From assembly GCA_963828215.1 (NCBI GenBank), contig CAWHFO010000044.1:396091-460090 (forward strand): 64,000 nucleotides of DNA. The letters are read 5' to 3'. Every line of letters starts with the position of its first letter. Position 1 is the first letter of the stretch. The stretch comes from CAVTJL01 sp963828215 (lineage in GTDB: Bacteria > Pseudomonadota > Alphaproteobacteria > Geminicoccales > Geminicoccaceae). Positions 52,984 to 61,904 of this stretch are shown piece by piece. Both the position numbers and the translations under genes were made by a program. Below the pieces are notes generated by a model that was given only the letters and a program-made list of their open reading frames with translations, had not been told where the DNA came from and searched no databases.

Positions 52984-53428
52984 CCTGCGTCGTCTGCCCA
53001 ACCTTGCGCTCGCGAGAAACTAGCCGACCGGAGCCCGCTCGGACATACGTTTTGTGCATCAGTCGTTTCAGCTGGAGCCGCCTGACACCTCTGGCATCGT
53101 GCTCGCCAAGCCACAATCTGGGTTCGCGTGGCGTCCTAGGCCGAGCATCGCCAGCTCGCGGCCGTCCGCTGAGCCCATTGGCAACTATTGTCTAAAATCG
53201 ATTTATCTTTCCTCCACAGCCTTTTGTGGCGGCGATCTCGTCTATTTTCTCATTTGTCGGGGGGGCGCTCAGGCGAGGTTACCAATCTTCAACTATAGGT
53301 TGATATAGCTCACACGCTTGGGCTAAGCTGCTGCCTGTTGGGCGCGAGGACTCGATCCGAACGCTAAGCAAGAAGTCACGCCCGGGCAGAAGACGGCCCG
53401 GGATGATGACAGCGGTGAGGGCGGTTGG
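52984..53428. other. Intergenic, about 445 bp
   Basis: No gene is supportable. The part 53170-53260 is AT-richer (ATTGTCTAAAATCGATTTATC, CTATTTTCTCATTTG) and could carry promoters for the flanking divergent genes, but no consensus pair stands out. Confidence 0.4.
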
Positions 53429-54169
53429 ATGCCTGCTGGAGGCATGCGTTCGTCCGGGGCGGATCCGGAGGATCATGACGACGTCGTGGGCCACGGCTTG
53501 ACCGCGGAACGCCACGGAGGGCGGCTCGAGGACATGTCCGCTCGGGTGCAGGCTCAGAGCCAGCGCGCGCGTGCGCTCGATCTTCTCGAAACTGCGCTGG
53601 CGGGCACCCTCGAGTGCGATACCGTCAGCATCGCTGCGGCTCTGCTGGCGAGATTTGGATCGGTGGGTGCCGTGCTCCAGGCGAGCGCAGCGCAGCTGAG
53701 CGCCGTGCCCGACATGACACCGGCGGCGGTCATGCGTCTTTCGATGATCAATCAGGCCCACGAGTTCGCGCTGCAGGAAACCGTCGCCCGGCGTGACCTC
53801 ATCAACAGCTGGTCGGCGCTCGAGCTCTATCTGCTCCGGCGACTGAGGCATCGCCAGATCGAGCTGGCCCTCGGCTTGCTCCTCGACAAGAAGAACGGGC
53901 TGATCTGCGAGGTCGTGCTCGGCCAGGGGACCATCGACCATGTTCCTCTTTACGTCCGGGAGGTGGTCCGCGCGGTCATCGAGCACGGCGCCTCTGCCTT
54001 TATTCTCGCCCACAACCATCCCTCCGGCGACCCGCAGCCGTCGGATGCGGACGTGCGCATGACCAAGGCCGTCGCCGACGGCCTTGCCCTGTTCGACGTC
54101 CCGCTGCACGACCACGCCATCGTCGGACGCAACAGCGTTCTCAGCATGCGGGCGCTGCGGCTCTTCTAG
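53429..54169 (+). CDS. radC: RadC family JAB-domain protein, 246 aa
   Basis: JAB1/MPN metalloprotease-fold protein of the RadC/MPN(+) group. The zinc motif is intact: AHNHPSGDPQPSDADVRMT (H-x-H-x7-S-x2-D) with the upstream Glu in AVIEHGAS. An N-terminal HhH-like part (about 50-120) precedes it. Called DNA repair proteins but their true function is unsettled; some are carried by mobile elements. The ATG at 53429 has GAGGGCGG upstream; M36 is an alternative. Confidence 0.87.
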   Translation: MPAGGMRSSGADPEDHDDVVGHGLTAERHGGRLEDMSARVQAQSQRARALDLLETALAGTLECDTVSIAAALLARFGSVGAVLQASAAQLSAVPDMTPAAVMRLSMINQAHEFALQETVARRDLINSWSALELYLLRRLRHRQIELALGLLLDKKNGLICEVVLGQGTIDHVPLYVREVVRAVIEHGASAFILAHNHPSGDPQPSDADVRMTKAVADGLALFDVPLHDHAIVGRNSVLSMRALRLF

Positions 54170-54519
54170 CGCTCCGCCTTCCCTACTGAGCCCCGCTCGA
54201 AAAGCTTCGCTTCGTCGCCAAGCAAGCAGAGGCGACCTTTTCGCTCGAGACGACGGAGTTGGCTACCACGGCCGATTGAGGGCGCTCGGGCGGCGGAGCC
54301 ACTTCCCGCTGCCAGAGCCTTCCGCGCGCCAAAGGACCCATCGCCTCCCGCAAGAGCCCATCACGCGACCGACGCGTTCCCCCAGCATTGTGGTCTCTTG
54401 ATCGATGATCGGGAGTGGGCCGATGAGGAAAACTTGCGCCTGGGGTGCCGGCAGCCGCGACAGGGACAGCGCCCCCCGTGCCGGGCCGGTCGCGGTCCAA
54501 CGCGACGGCCCCAAGGCCC
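54170..54519. other. Intergenic, about 350 bp
   Basis: Lies between RadC and the cyclase remnant. Open frames exist on the minus strand but show no family resemblance; perhaps the eroded end of the cyclase gene. Nothing else seen. Confidence 0.35.
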
Positions 54520-55363
54520 CGCTCGCATCATCGGCAGCCCGGCGGCGTGAAGGGCCGCGGCATCTGCTTCGATCTGAGCCGGATCACGGCGAAATTGCGT
54601 GCTCGTCCAGGAGGCGATCCTGAAATCCCGCAGCGCCGCCAGGGCGCGCTCTGCCGCTCGGCGCGCCTCGTCGGGTCAGCCATTCTGCTGGTGGATGCTC
54701 GCGACATCGGCAAGGCCGAAATCCCGGGCTTTGCGCGGCGTAGGGCTCGAAGGCGGCCACCGCTTCCGGGAACGGCCCCGTCAAACGGTAGGCGTTGGCC
54801 AGATGGTCCGGATCTCCGCTCATGCTGTTGAGGGGCAGCACCCACGATCCAGGGCTTCTCCGACGGCACCGGCGCAGCGGCTCTCGGTCGCGACACGCTG
54901 TCTTCATCGAGATCGACCCGATAGACGCGCACCGGTCGTCCTGTGTTCTTGAGGCTCTGGTCGCCCGGGTCGATGAAGCCCGCGGCCACCCGGCGGCGAC
55001 GTAGACGCCGTCGCCCAGCAGGTCGACATCGTCGACCACCACGTCGCCTGCGTGGACGTCTACGCGGACCTCCACGCGCCGGTCCGGTGCCAGCCCGGCC
55101 TGTCGCTCCCGTATGCCGCGCTGCACGTCGATCGCGCAACGCACTGCGTCGACCGAGCTCCCGAACTCGACCAGGAGTCCGTCGCCGGTGGTCTTGACGA
55201 TGCGCCCGCCCGCCCCGGCGATTGCCGGGTCGATCAGCCCTTGGCGCAGCGCCTCGAGTCGGGCCAGCGTGCCTTCCTCGTCCAGCCCGGCGAGACGGCT
55301 GAAGCCGACGATGTCGATCGCGACGATCGCCGCCGGCCGCCTCGTGACGCGCCATTCCTCCAT
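54520..55363 (-). pseudogene. Adenylate cyclase-TPR protein, internally deleted remnant
   Basis: Starts MEEWRVTRRPAAIVAIDIVGFSRLAG with a class III cyclase domain (metal Asp in IDIVGFS, KTTGDGLLVEF, ending near VYRVDLDED). Then a splice straight from the 'LPLNSMSGDPD' hinge to a TPR end 'LANAYRLTGPFPEAVAAFEPYAAQSPGF'. About 250-300 residues of the usual middle are gone. Further down the reading needs frame changes and crosses a TGA (QQNG-stop-PDEARRAAERAL). Deletion plus nonsense indicate real decay rather than sequencing error. Confidence 0.75.
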
Positions 55364-55458
55364 GAGCGGCCTCCGACCGCGAGTCTCGACAAGGCGGGCC
55401 CATTTTGATAGACTACACTTGCCGTGACCCCTCGGGGTCATCGTCAAGGGAGGCTGCA

Positions 55459-55893
55459 ATGCCCGAGACCGTCACGCACGGGGGAAAGTGCCCCTGTGGC
55501 GCTGTCGAGTTCAACGTCACCGGCCAGCCCGCCGCAATGGGATATTGTCATTGTACTTCCTGCCGCGACTGGTCGGCAGCACCAGTCAACGCCTTTGCCT
55601 TGTGGCCGCTCGGTTCCGTCGAGATCATCAAGGGTGCCGATAATATCGGAGCCTATGAGCGAACCGGCCAAAGTAGGAGAAAGTGGTGCAAGTCCTGTGG
55701 CGGTCACCTGTTCGCCGATCTTCCCGGTTGGAACATGGCCGCTGTATTCGTTGCCTGCATCCCGTCGCTGTCGTTCGAGCCGGCGCTTCATATTCATTAT
55801 CAAGAGGCGGTCCTGTCGATGAAGGACGGATTGCCGAAGCAGAAGGATCTCCCCAAGGAGTTTGGCGGATCGGGAGAGCTGCTTCAGGAATGA
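55459..55893 (+). CDS. GFA/CENP-V family zinc-binding protein, 144 aa
   Basis: Glutathione-dependent formaldehyde-activating enzyme-like fold. Zinc cysteines: GGKCPCGAVEF, YCHCTSCRDW, and RKWCKSCGGHLF. Full length for the family. The ATG at 55459 is preceded by GGGAGGCTGCA. Most members have unknown activity; a role with a thiol adduct is only a family-level guess. It diverges from the cyclase remnant. Confidence 0.88.
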   Translation: MPETVTHGGKCPCGAVEFNVTGQPAAMGYCHCTSCRDWSAAPVNAFALWPLGSVEIIKGADNIGAYERTGQSRRKWCKSCGGHLFADLPGWNMAAVFVACIPSLSFEPALHIHYQEAVLSMKDGLPKQKDLPKEFGGSGELLQE

Positions 55894-56252
55894 GGCTCTG
55901 ACCGCAGAGATCGACGCACGAGTTGGGCAGGGCCAGCAGCGACGAGGTGACCGCCCATGGGGCCGCCCGCATGACGTGACCTTAGGCGCAACGGACATCG
56001 TCGTGGTCGACATGGGCAGCAACGAGTGGTGACGGCTCGCGAGCCTATCGAGGCGACCGTCACGAATACATGAGAGAACCCTAACCTTCCTCCGAATGGC
56101 GCGCGCTCGTAGGTCCGCTCGCAGCCCCCGGCCGACCGCACGTATGCGTCCTGTTGCCAACTGGCCTGCGCCGGTCCATCGTCCCTTGGCACGCCGCTTG
56201 CCCTGACTAGGGTGAGCATCGGAGTTTCGACCTAGAACAAGGGAAGGGAGCA
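55894..56252 (+). promoter_or_regulatory. Upstream region of the liv operon, about 360 bp
   Basis: No gene. Must contain the livK promoter; TTGCCCTGACTAGGGTGAGC (about 56199-56218) just before the RBS AAGGGAAGGGAGC is the nearest promoter-like stretch, not a clear sigma70 site. Confidence 0.35.
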
Positions 56253-57602
56253 ATGGCAGACGACAAGAACACGACACGTCCCCTGGGCGGCGTGTCGAGC
56301 CCCAGCCTGACGCGGCGCGGCCTGATCGGCGGCACCGGCGCTCTGGCGACTGCTGCGAGCGTGGGCACCCTGCTCGCCCGGGCATCGCCCCTCTTCGCCC
56401 AGGACGCGGGCGCGACCCTCAAGATCGGCGTGATGGGCCCGTTCACGGGACCCGCCAGCCGGACCGGCAATTCGTTCAAGAGCGGCTTCGCGCTCGCGCT
56501 CGAGGACGCCAAGGCCCAGGGCCTGCTGCCCTTGACCATCGACGGCAAGAAGGTGGGCGTCGAGCTCGTCTATGTCGACACCCAGTCGGACCCCGAGAAG
56601 GCCGTCAAGGCCGTGACCGACGCCATCAATCGCGAGGGCGTCAAGATCATGGTCGGCGGCTGGCACAGCTCGGTCGCCATGGCGGTGATGGACGCGGAGA
56701 TACCCTACAAGATCCTGCATATCGGCAACCAGGGCGAATCGCAGTACATCTCCGCGAAGATCAACAAGGATCCCTCGAAGTATCGCGGCTGGTTCAAGGG
56801 CTGGCCGGCGCCGCCCATCTTCGCCGGCCTCTACGGCCCTCCGCTCCAGCACTTCGTGGAGAGTGGCGCCTGGGCGCCGGCGACCAAAAAGGCGGCGGTG
56901 CTGGTCGAGGATACGGACTATGGGCGCGGGTGGGGCGAGGCGCTGCACGACAGCCTCGCCAAGGCCGGCTTCGATCCCTTGCCCTACGATGTGACCGCCC
57001 TCGACGAGACCGAGTTCACCCCGCTCCTGACCAAGTACAAGGCCCAGCGGGTCTCGATCGTGGCGATGACCTCGACCGGCAATGTCAGCGCCTCGAACTT
57101 CGTCAAGCAGTACCACAACCAGCGCCTCAAGGCGCTGCTCCTCGCCCATGGGCTCACCTGGTTCAGCGAGTGGTATCAGCTCACCGGCGACGCCTCGAAC
57201 TACGCCGTCACCGCCGACAGCCCGCGGGTCATCAACGACGCCCAGCAGGCCTGGTTCGATCGCTGGAAGAAGAAGTACAACGAGGACCCGTCGATCGCCG
57301 CCGGCGGCCAGATGTACGACTATCTGATGATGACGCTGACCATCCTTCAGAAAGCCGGCACGCTCGACTTCGACAAGCTGGTCGAGACCACCTACGACAC
57401 GCCTTACAAGGGTATCTGGCAGTACTACCAGTTCGCCCGCGAGGCGGGCCCCAACGCGCTGGCGCCGGGCGAGGTCATGACCGGCCCCTTCATGAAGGGC
57501 TTCTTCTTCCCGATGGTCCAGCTCATGAACGGCGATGCGCCGATCATCTGGCCGTTGGAGTTCGCCAAGGCCAAGTTCCAGTCGCCGCCCTGGCTGGCCT
57601 GA
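56253..57602 (+). CDS. livK: Branched-chain amino-acid-type ABC substrate-binding protein, 449 aa
   Basis: Leu/Ile/Val-binding-protein-like (type I PBP) with a twin-arginine signal (LTRRGLIGGTGALATAASVG ... LFAQ). First strand IGVMGPFTGPASRTG; 'VELVYVDTQSDPEKAVKAVTDAI' and 'VGGWHSSVAMAVMDAEIPY' are typical. Members bind amino acids, urea, amides or aromatic acids; the ligand is not readable here. GGAAGGGAGC precedes the ATG. First gene of the complete five-gene ABC operon. Confidence 0.9.
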   Translation: MADDKNTTRPLGGVSSPSLTRRGLIGGTGALATAASVGTLLARASPLFAQDAGATLKIGVMGPFTGPASRTGNSFKSGFALALEDAKAQGLLPLTIDGKKVGVELVYVDTQSDPEKAVKAVTDAINREGVKIMVGGWHSSVAMAVMDAEIPYKILHIGNQGESQYISAKINKDPSKYRGWFKGWPAPPIFAGLYGPPLQHFVESGAWAPATKKAAVLVEDTDYGRGWGEALHDSLAKAGFDPLPYDVTALDETEFTPLLTKYKAQRVSIVAMTSTGNVSASNFVKQYHNQRLKALLLAHGLTWFSEWYQLTGDASNYAVTADSPRVINDAQQAWFDRWKKKYNEDPSIAAGGQMYDYLMMTLTILQKAGTLDFDKLVETTYDTPYKGIWQYYQFAREAGPNALAPGEVMTGPFMKGFFFPMVQLMNGDAPIIWPLEFAKAKFQSPPWLA

Positions 57603-57623
57603 GCTTGCATCGGTTGCGGGGAC

Positions 57624-57656
57624 GGTCCGGCTGGCGGGTGATCCGCCGGCCGGACC
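57624..57656 (+). terminator. Strong stem-loop between livK and livG
   Basis: 14-bp stem (57624-57637 with 57643-57656; one T-G pair) and 5-nt loop GTGAT, in the 79-nt gap after livK. No T tract. Position fits an attenuator or 3' protector favouring the binding protein. Confidence 0.65.
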
Positions 57657-57681
57657 GGCCCGGTCTCCGGGAGCCCGCTGG

Positions 57682-58395
57682 ATGAGCCTTCTGGCAATTC
57701 GGGGATTGCAGAAGCGCTTCGGCGGGATGGTCGTCCTGGACGGCGTCGAGCTCGAGGTCGAGGCCGGCCAGATCCAGGGCGTCATCGGCCCGAACGGCGC
57801 CGGCAAGACGACGCTCTTCAACGTCGTCAACGGCATCTACTCGGCCTCCGGCGGCCACGTGCTGCTCGAGGGCCGGGACATCACCAACTGGCCGATCGAC
57901 CGCGTCGCCCGGGCCGGCATCGGCCGCACCTTCCAGGTGGCCCGCGTCTTCCGCGAGATGTCGGTGCTCGACAACATGCTGGTCCCGGCCATCCCCCTGG
58001 GCCTCCGTCCGCGCGAGGCGCGCGAGCGGGCCGAGCGGCTGCTGGGCCTCGCCGGCCTCACCCCTGTCATGGCGAGCCCCGCCATCGAGATCTCGGGCGG
58101 CCAGCAGAAGCTGCTCGAGTTCATGCGCACCATGATGAGCGACCCGGCCCTCGTCCTCCTCGACGAGCCCTTCAACGGCATCAACCCGGTCCTCATCGAC
58201 CGGCTGATCGAGATCGTCACCCGCCTCAACCGAGAGAACAAAAAAACCTTCCTGCTCATCAGCCACGAGATGCCGCATGTGGCCGAGCTCTGCTCGACCG
58301 TCACCGTGCTCTCGGCCGGCAAGACGATCGCCCAGGGCACGCCCGAGGCCGTCCGGGAGGACCCGGCGGTCATCGAGGCCTATCTCGGCCACTAG
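57682..58395 (+). CDS. livG: ABC transporter ATPase LivG, 237 aa
   Basis: HAAT-family ATPase 1: Walker A GPNGAGKTTLFNVVNG, the family's 'GIGRTFQVARVFREMSVLDN', signature ISGGQQKLLEF, Walker B LVLLDEPFNGINP, His LISHEMPHV. Start at 57682 (MSLLAIRGLQKRFGG). An A7 run (58240-58246, NKKT codons) is in frame. Followed 15 nt later by livF. Confidence 0.92.
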   Translation: MSLLAIRGLQKRFGGMVVLDGVELEVEAGQIQGVIGPNGAGKTTLFNVVNGIYSASGGHVLLEGRDITNWPIDRVARAGIGRTFQVARVFREMSVLDNMLVPAIPLGLRPREARERAERLLGLAGLTPVMASPAIEISGGQQKLLEFMRTMMSDPALVLLDEPFNGINPVLIDRLIEIVTRLNRENKKTFLLISHEMPHVAELCSTVTVLSAGKTIAQGTPEAVREDPAVIEAYLGH

Positions 58396-58410
58396 GGCAG
58401 GGCGGGCGCC

Positions 58411-59121
58411 ATGAGCCTCACCGTCAAGGGCGTCCATGCGGGCTACGTGGCCGAGGTGCCGATCCTGAACGGCGTCGACCTCGAGGCCCGAAAGGAGCTG
58501 GTCACCCTGATCCTCGGCCCCAACGGCGCCGGCAAGTCGACCCTCCTCAAGGCCATCTACGGCTACCTCGCCCCCAAGGCCGGCACCATCGAGCACGAGG
58601 GCCGCTCGCTCGTCGGCCTCAGGCCCAAGGACATGCTGCGCCAGGGCGTCGCCTACCTGCCGCAGGGCCGCAGCGTCTTCCCCTCGATGACCGTCAGGGA
58701 GAACCTGGAGCTCGGCGCCTGGATCTTCCGCGGCGACCGGCTCCGCGTGGCCCACGCCTACGAGGACATCTGGCGTCGCTATCCCAGGCTGAAGGAGCGC
58801 GAGCATCTGCCGGCCGGCGTCCTCTCGGGCGGCGAGCAGCGCATGCTCGAGCTGGCCCGCCTCACCATGAGCCGGCCCCGGACCGTCCTCCTCGACGAGC
58901 CCTCGGTCGGCCTCATGCCCAAGCTCGTCGACACCGTCTACGACGAGATCCGAAAGCTGAAAGAAGAAAAGTTCACCATCCTCATCGTCGACCAGAACAT
59001 CAGAAAATCGATCCGCATCGCCGACTATGTCTACGTCCTCAGGCTCGGCGCCAACAGCCACCACGGGCCCCGGGCCGAGTTCGAGGAGCGGCTGCCCGAG
59101 ATCATCAAGGAGTGGATCTGA
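58411..59121 (+). CDS. livF: ABC transporter ATPase LivF, 236 aa
   Basis: HAAT-family ATPase 2: Walker A GPNGAGKSTLLKAIYG, 'GVAYLPQGRSVFPSMTVRENLELGAW', signature LSGGEQRMLELARL, Walker B VLLDEPSVGLMP, and DQNIRKSIRIAD in place of the usual switch His region (Q instead of H is common in LivF). Its TGA overlaps the next ATG by one base. Confidence 0.92.
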   Translation: MSLTVKGVHAGYVAEVPILNGVDLEARKELVTLILGPNGAGKSTLLKAIYGYLAPKAGTIEHEGRSLVGLRPKDMLRQGVAYLPQGRSVFPSMTVRENLELGAWIFRGDRLRVAHAYEDIWRRYPRLKEREHLPAGVLSGGEQRMLELARLTMSRPRTVLLDEPSVGLMPKLVDTVYDEIRKLKEEKFTILIVDQNIRKSIRIADYVYVLRLGANSHHGPRAEFEERLPEIIKEWI

Positions 59122-60026
59122 TGGACTACTCCATGCTGCTCGACCCGGGCATCCTCTTCGAGCTCACCCTCCAGGGCCTCGTCAGGGGCTCGATGTACGC
59201 GCTCATGGGCGTCGGCCTCTCGCTCATCTTCGGCATCCTCGGCATCGTCAACTTCGCCCACGGCGAGCTCTACATGATCGGCGCCTACGTCATGTACGCC
59301 GTGAGCGTCGCCCTGGGCCTGCCCTTCTGGGTCGGCATGGCCGCCGCCGCCGTTACTGTCTTTCTCGTGGGCTGCCTGATCGAGCGCGGTCTGATCGAGC
59401 CGCTCCGCCGCCGCTCCGGCCGCGAGTTTCTCCTCAATTCCTTCGTCCTCACCATCGGCCTCATGGTGATCCTCCAGAACCTCGCCCTCGTCACCTTCTC
59501 CAGCCGCCGCCTCGGCGTGCCCTCGCTCCTCGACGGCGACATCGAGATCGGCCCCGCCATCCTGAGCTACGACCGCCTCGTCATCCTCGTCACCTCCATC
59601 CTGGCCGTCGCCGGCCTCTGGGCCTTCCTCCGCTTCACGCCCCTCGGCAAGGCCATCCGCGCCACCGCCCAGGACAGCGACGCCGCCCAGACCCTCGGCA
59701 TCGACACCGAGAAGATCAATACGATCGGCTTCGGCATCGGCGCTGCCCTGGCCGGCCTCGCCGGCGCCCTCCTGATCTCCATCTTCCCCGCCTACCCCAC
59801 CGTCGGCATGCAGCCGGTCCTCAAAAGCTTCGCCGTCGTCATCCTGGGCGGCCTCGGCAACGTGCCCGGCGCCATCGCCGGCGGCCTCCTCCTCGGCGTC
59901 ATCGAGGCTTTTGCCTTCTTCACCCTTTCCGCCGGCTGGCAGAGCGTCATGACGCCCCTGATCGTCGTCCTGATCCTCATCCTCCGCCCGCAGGGCCTCT
60001 TCGTCGTGCGCGGGGCCCGCCCGTGA
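59121..60026 (+). CDS. livH: ABC transporter permease LivH, 301 aa
   Basis: Multi-spanning HAAT permease: 'GLVRGSMYALMGVGLSLIFGILGIVNFAHGELYMIGAY' region at the start and the EAA-like GKAIRATAQDSDAAQTLGID. AAGGAG lies 9 nt before the ATG at 59121, preferred over the GTG at 59112. The stop overlaps the livM GTG start. Confidence 0.92.
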   Translation: MDYSMLLDPGILFELTLQGLVRGSMYALMGVGLSLIFGILGIVNFAHGELYMIGAYVMYAVSVALGLPFWVGMAAAAVTVFLVGCLIERGLIEPLRRRSGREFLLNSFVLTIGLMVILQNLALVTFSSRRLGVPSLLDGDIEIGPAILSYDRLVILVTSILAVAGLWAFLRFTPLGKAIRATAQDSDAAQTLGIDTEKINTIGFGIGAALAGLAGALLISIFPAYPTVGMQPVLKSFAVVILGGLGNVPGAIAGGLLLGVIEAFAFFTLSAGWQSVMTPLIVVLILILRPQGLFVVRGARP

Positions 60027-60993
60027 GCAGCGCCGTCGCCGCCGCCCGCGCTCCCGGCCTCACCCCCGTCCGCGTCCTCAAGCTCGTCGTCCTCGTGGCG
60101 GCCCTCCTCCTCGTGCCCCCCTGGCTCGACAGCCCGACCCTCACCACCGTCCTCATCTCGGCCCTCATGTTCGGCGTCTTCGGCGCCATCTACGACCTGA
60201 TGCTGGGCTTCGGCGGCCTCACCAATTTCGGCTATGCCGGCTTCATCGCCGTCGGCGCCTACGCCTCGGGCCTCGCCTCCTTCCACTACGCCATCAGCCC
60301 CTGGATCGGCCTCCTCCTCGGCGGCATCGCCGGCGCCCTCCTGGGCCTCGCCACCGGCATCGTCACGCTGCGCCTCAGGGGCCTCTATCTCGGCCTCATG
60401 ACCTGGTTCGTCGGCGAGGCCGTGCGCCTCACCATCTCCAACAGCCAGGACTACACCCGCGGCATGCAGGGCCTCTCCGTCGACCCCTTCCCCGACCTCC
60501 TCGGCATCCCCTTCGGCCGCGAGCACCTTTTTCCTACTATTATCTCCTGATCGTCCTGGGGGCCGTCATCCTCGTCCTCATGCAGCTCCTCGTCAGCTCC
60601 CGCATCGGCCTCGCCTTCAAGGCCATCCGCGAGGACCAGCTCGCCACCGAAAGCCTCGGCCTCAGCGCCACCCGCTACAAGCTTTTGAACTTCACCGTGG
60701 CCAGCTTCTTCACCGGCGTCATGGGCAGCTACTACGCCCACTATCTCGGCATCCTCACCCCGTCGCCCGAGGAGTTCGGCGTCAGCCGCACCGTCGAGGT
60801 CCTCACCGTCGCCTACGTCGGCGGCCGCGGCACCCTCTGGGGCTCTTTGTTCGCCGGCCTTCTCCTCGTCGGCTTCCAGGAATATTTTCGTTCGCTCGGC
60901 GCCTGGCGCCTGATCATGTACGGCGCCCTCCTCATCATCGTCATGCTCTTCGCCCCCAAGGGGCTGGCGGGGCTGAAGAAGTATGTGTGGTGA
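60023..60993 (+). pseudogene. livM: ABC transporter permease LivM, one frameshift
   Basis: HAAT permease of about 323 residues. First part to GREHLF (60023-60530) with 'GFGGLTNFGYAGFIAVGAYAS' and LRLRGLYLGLMTWFVGEAVR. The frame breaks at CTTTTTCC near 60527-60534 and resumes YYYLLIVLGAVILVLM, then AFKAIREDQLATESLGLSATRYKL (EAA loop) and the end APKGLAGLKKYVW. One base in the T5 run repairs it. Function would complete the importer. Confidence 0.87.
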
Positions 60994-61095
60994 GAGGCTG
61001 GCGAGGCGAGCGGCTTTACGGCGTAGCTCGTTGCGGTGCTCGGTCGCAACGCCTGGTCCCTGGGGCGGGGCTCAGTCAGGCCACTGAGAGCAGGG

Positions 61096-61116
61096 TTGAA
61101 TGCACTGTCACCGTAG
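61096..61116 (-). repeat. Inverted copy of the GTGACAGTGCA repeat
   Basis: TTGAATGCACTGTCACCGTAG, the reverse complement of the element found at 62678-62706 and 62783-62811 with two changes. It marks the left edge of the island holding IS110 and RAYT. Confidence 0.7.
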
Positions 61117-61240
61117 CCAAAATTGTCCAAGGGCGCACTCTAAAAGTCCACTACTTACTAATCGTCTAGGTCTGGCGCGAAGCTCTTGGATAATGGTCGT
61201 CAAACCTCAGCGTGTGACGTCTTAAACAGCCCCCTTAAGT

Positions 61241-61711
61241 TCATACCGCGCAGATGTTACGGACGCTAGCGTAATGGTCGTGCAAGTCTATACCAAGTTT
61301 CTCTATAAAATCGACAATCTGTTTCAGACTAGAGCATATGTCTTTATCTTTCATATTCTCCATATTAGCCTCAATCCGCACTCGTTCTACTGCGCTTGCA
61401 AGGGGGAGTTCAGCATTGAGCGCCTCCCACTGACTTATAGCGAATCTCATGCGCTTTTCAAGGGCCTTGATATAGCTGACGTCCTCCGGAGTAAGCCGTT
61501 TGGCAAGATCGCCATAAGTCATGACTACCTTGGCTGGTTGCCCGGGCTTTGTGAGAGAAACAAATTGTAGTACTTGATTTTTGGGATCGCTACGCAGCCC
61601 TTCGGAGGCAGGTTTTTTCCCGCCCCTCCACCAATTGTAAACCTTGTCGACGGCGCCGACGGAATTATTCAACATCGCCGCGACAGTGGCGGCCGCCGCT
61701 AGCTCAATCAT
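61241..61711 (-). CDS. Hypothetical protein, 156 aa, atypical composition
   Basis: Unrecognised. Clearly lower GC than neighbours (many A/T third positions), so probably acquired. The N-terminal segment MIELAAAATVAAMLNNSVG may be a short membrane anchor; the rest is charged and helical (AKRLTPEDVSYIKALEKRMRFAISQWEAL, SSLKQIVDFIEKLG). ATG at 61711 follows GGAGGAG and overlaps by ATGA the stop of a preceding short frame, so it was the second gene of an operon whose first gene is cut. Could be part of an anti-phage or toxin-like pair, unproved. Confidence 0.65.
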   Translation of the reverse strand: MIELAAAATVAAMLNNSVGAVDKVYNWWRGGKKPASEGLRSDPKNQVLQFVSLTKPGQPAKVVMTYGDLAKRLTPEDVSYIKALEKRMRFAISQWEALNAELPLASAVERVRIEANMENMKDKDICSSLKQIVDFIEKLGIDLHDHYASVRNICAV

Positions 61712-61827
61712 CCAAGCTCCTCCGGGTGCGCTTCCCTGAAGCTTTGTTTCGCATGCAGTTCATGATAGACGTAAGGCGCCTTGAGCGCAAGAAGAGATTC
61801 GAAGGCGGTCGGAATCCGAGTTACGGC
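61708..61827 (-). pseudogene. Truncated 3' end of a gene coupled to the 156-aa gene
   Basis: Frame ending IPTAFESLLALKAPYVYHELHAKQSFREAHPEELG-stop, whose TGA overlaps the next gene's ATG. It runs into a degenerate GTTACGGCGAC repeat at about 61818-61842 and the IS110 start, so the 5' part seems lost. Low confidence; only the coupling and composition support it. Confidence 0.35.
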
Positions 61828-61904
61828 GACATGGCGTAATTGAGCTAGCCTCCCCCTGCCGCACCGCGACGGTGGCGGGCCATGGGCTCGAGGGAGGATC
61901 ACCC

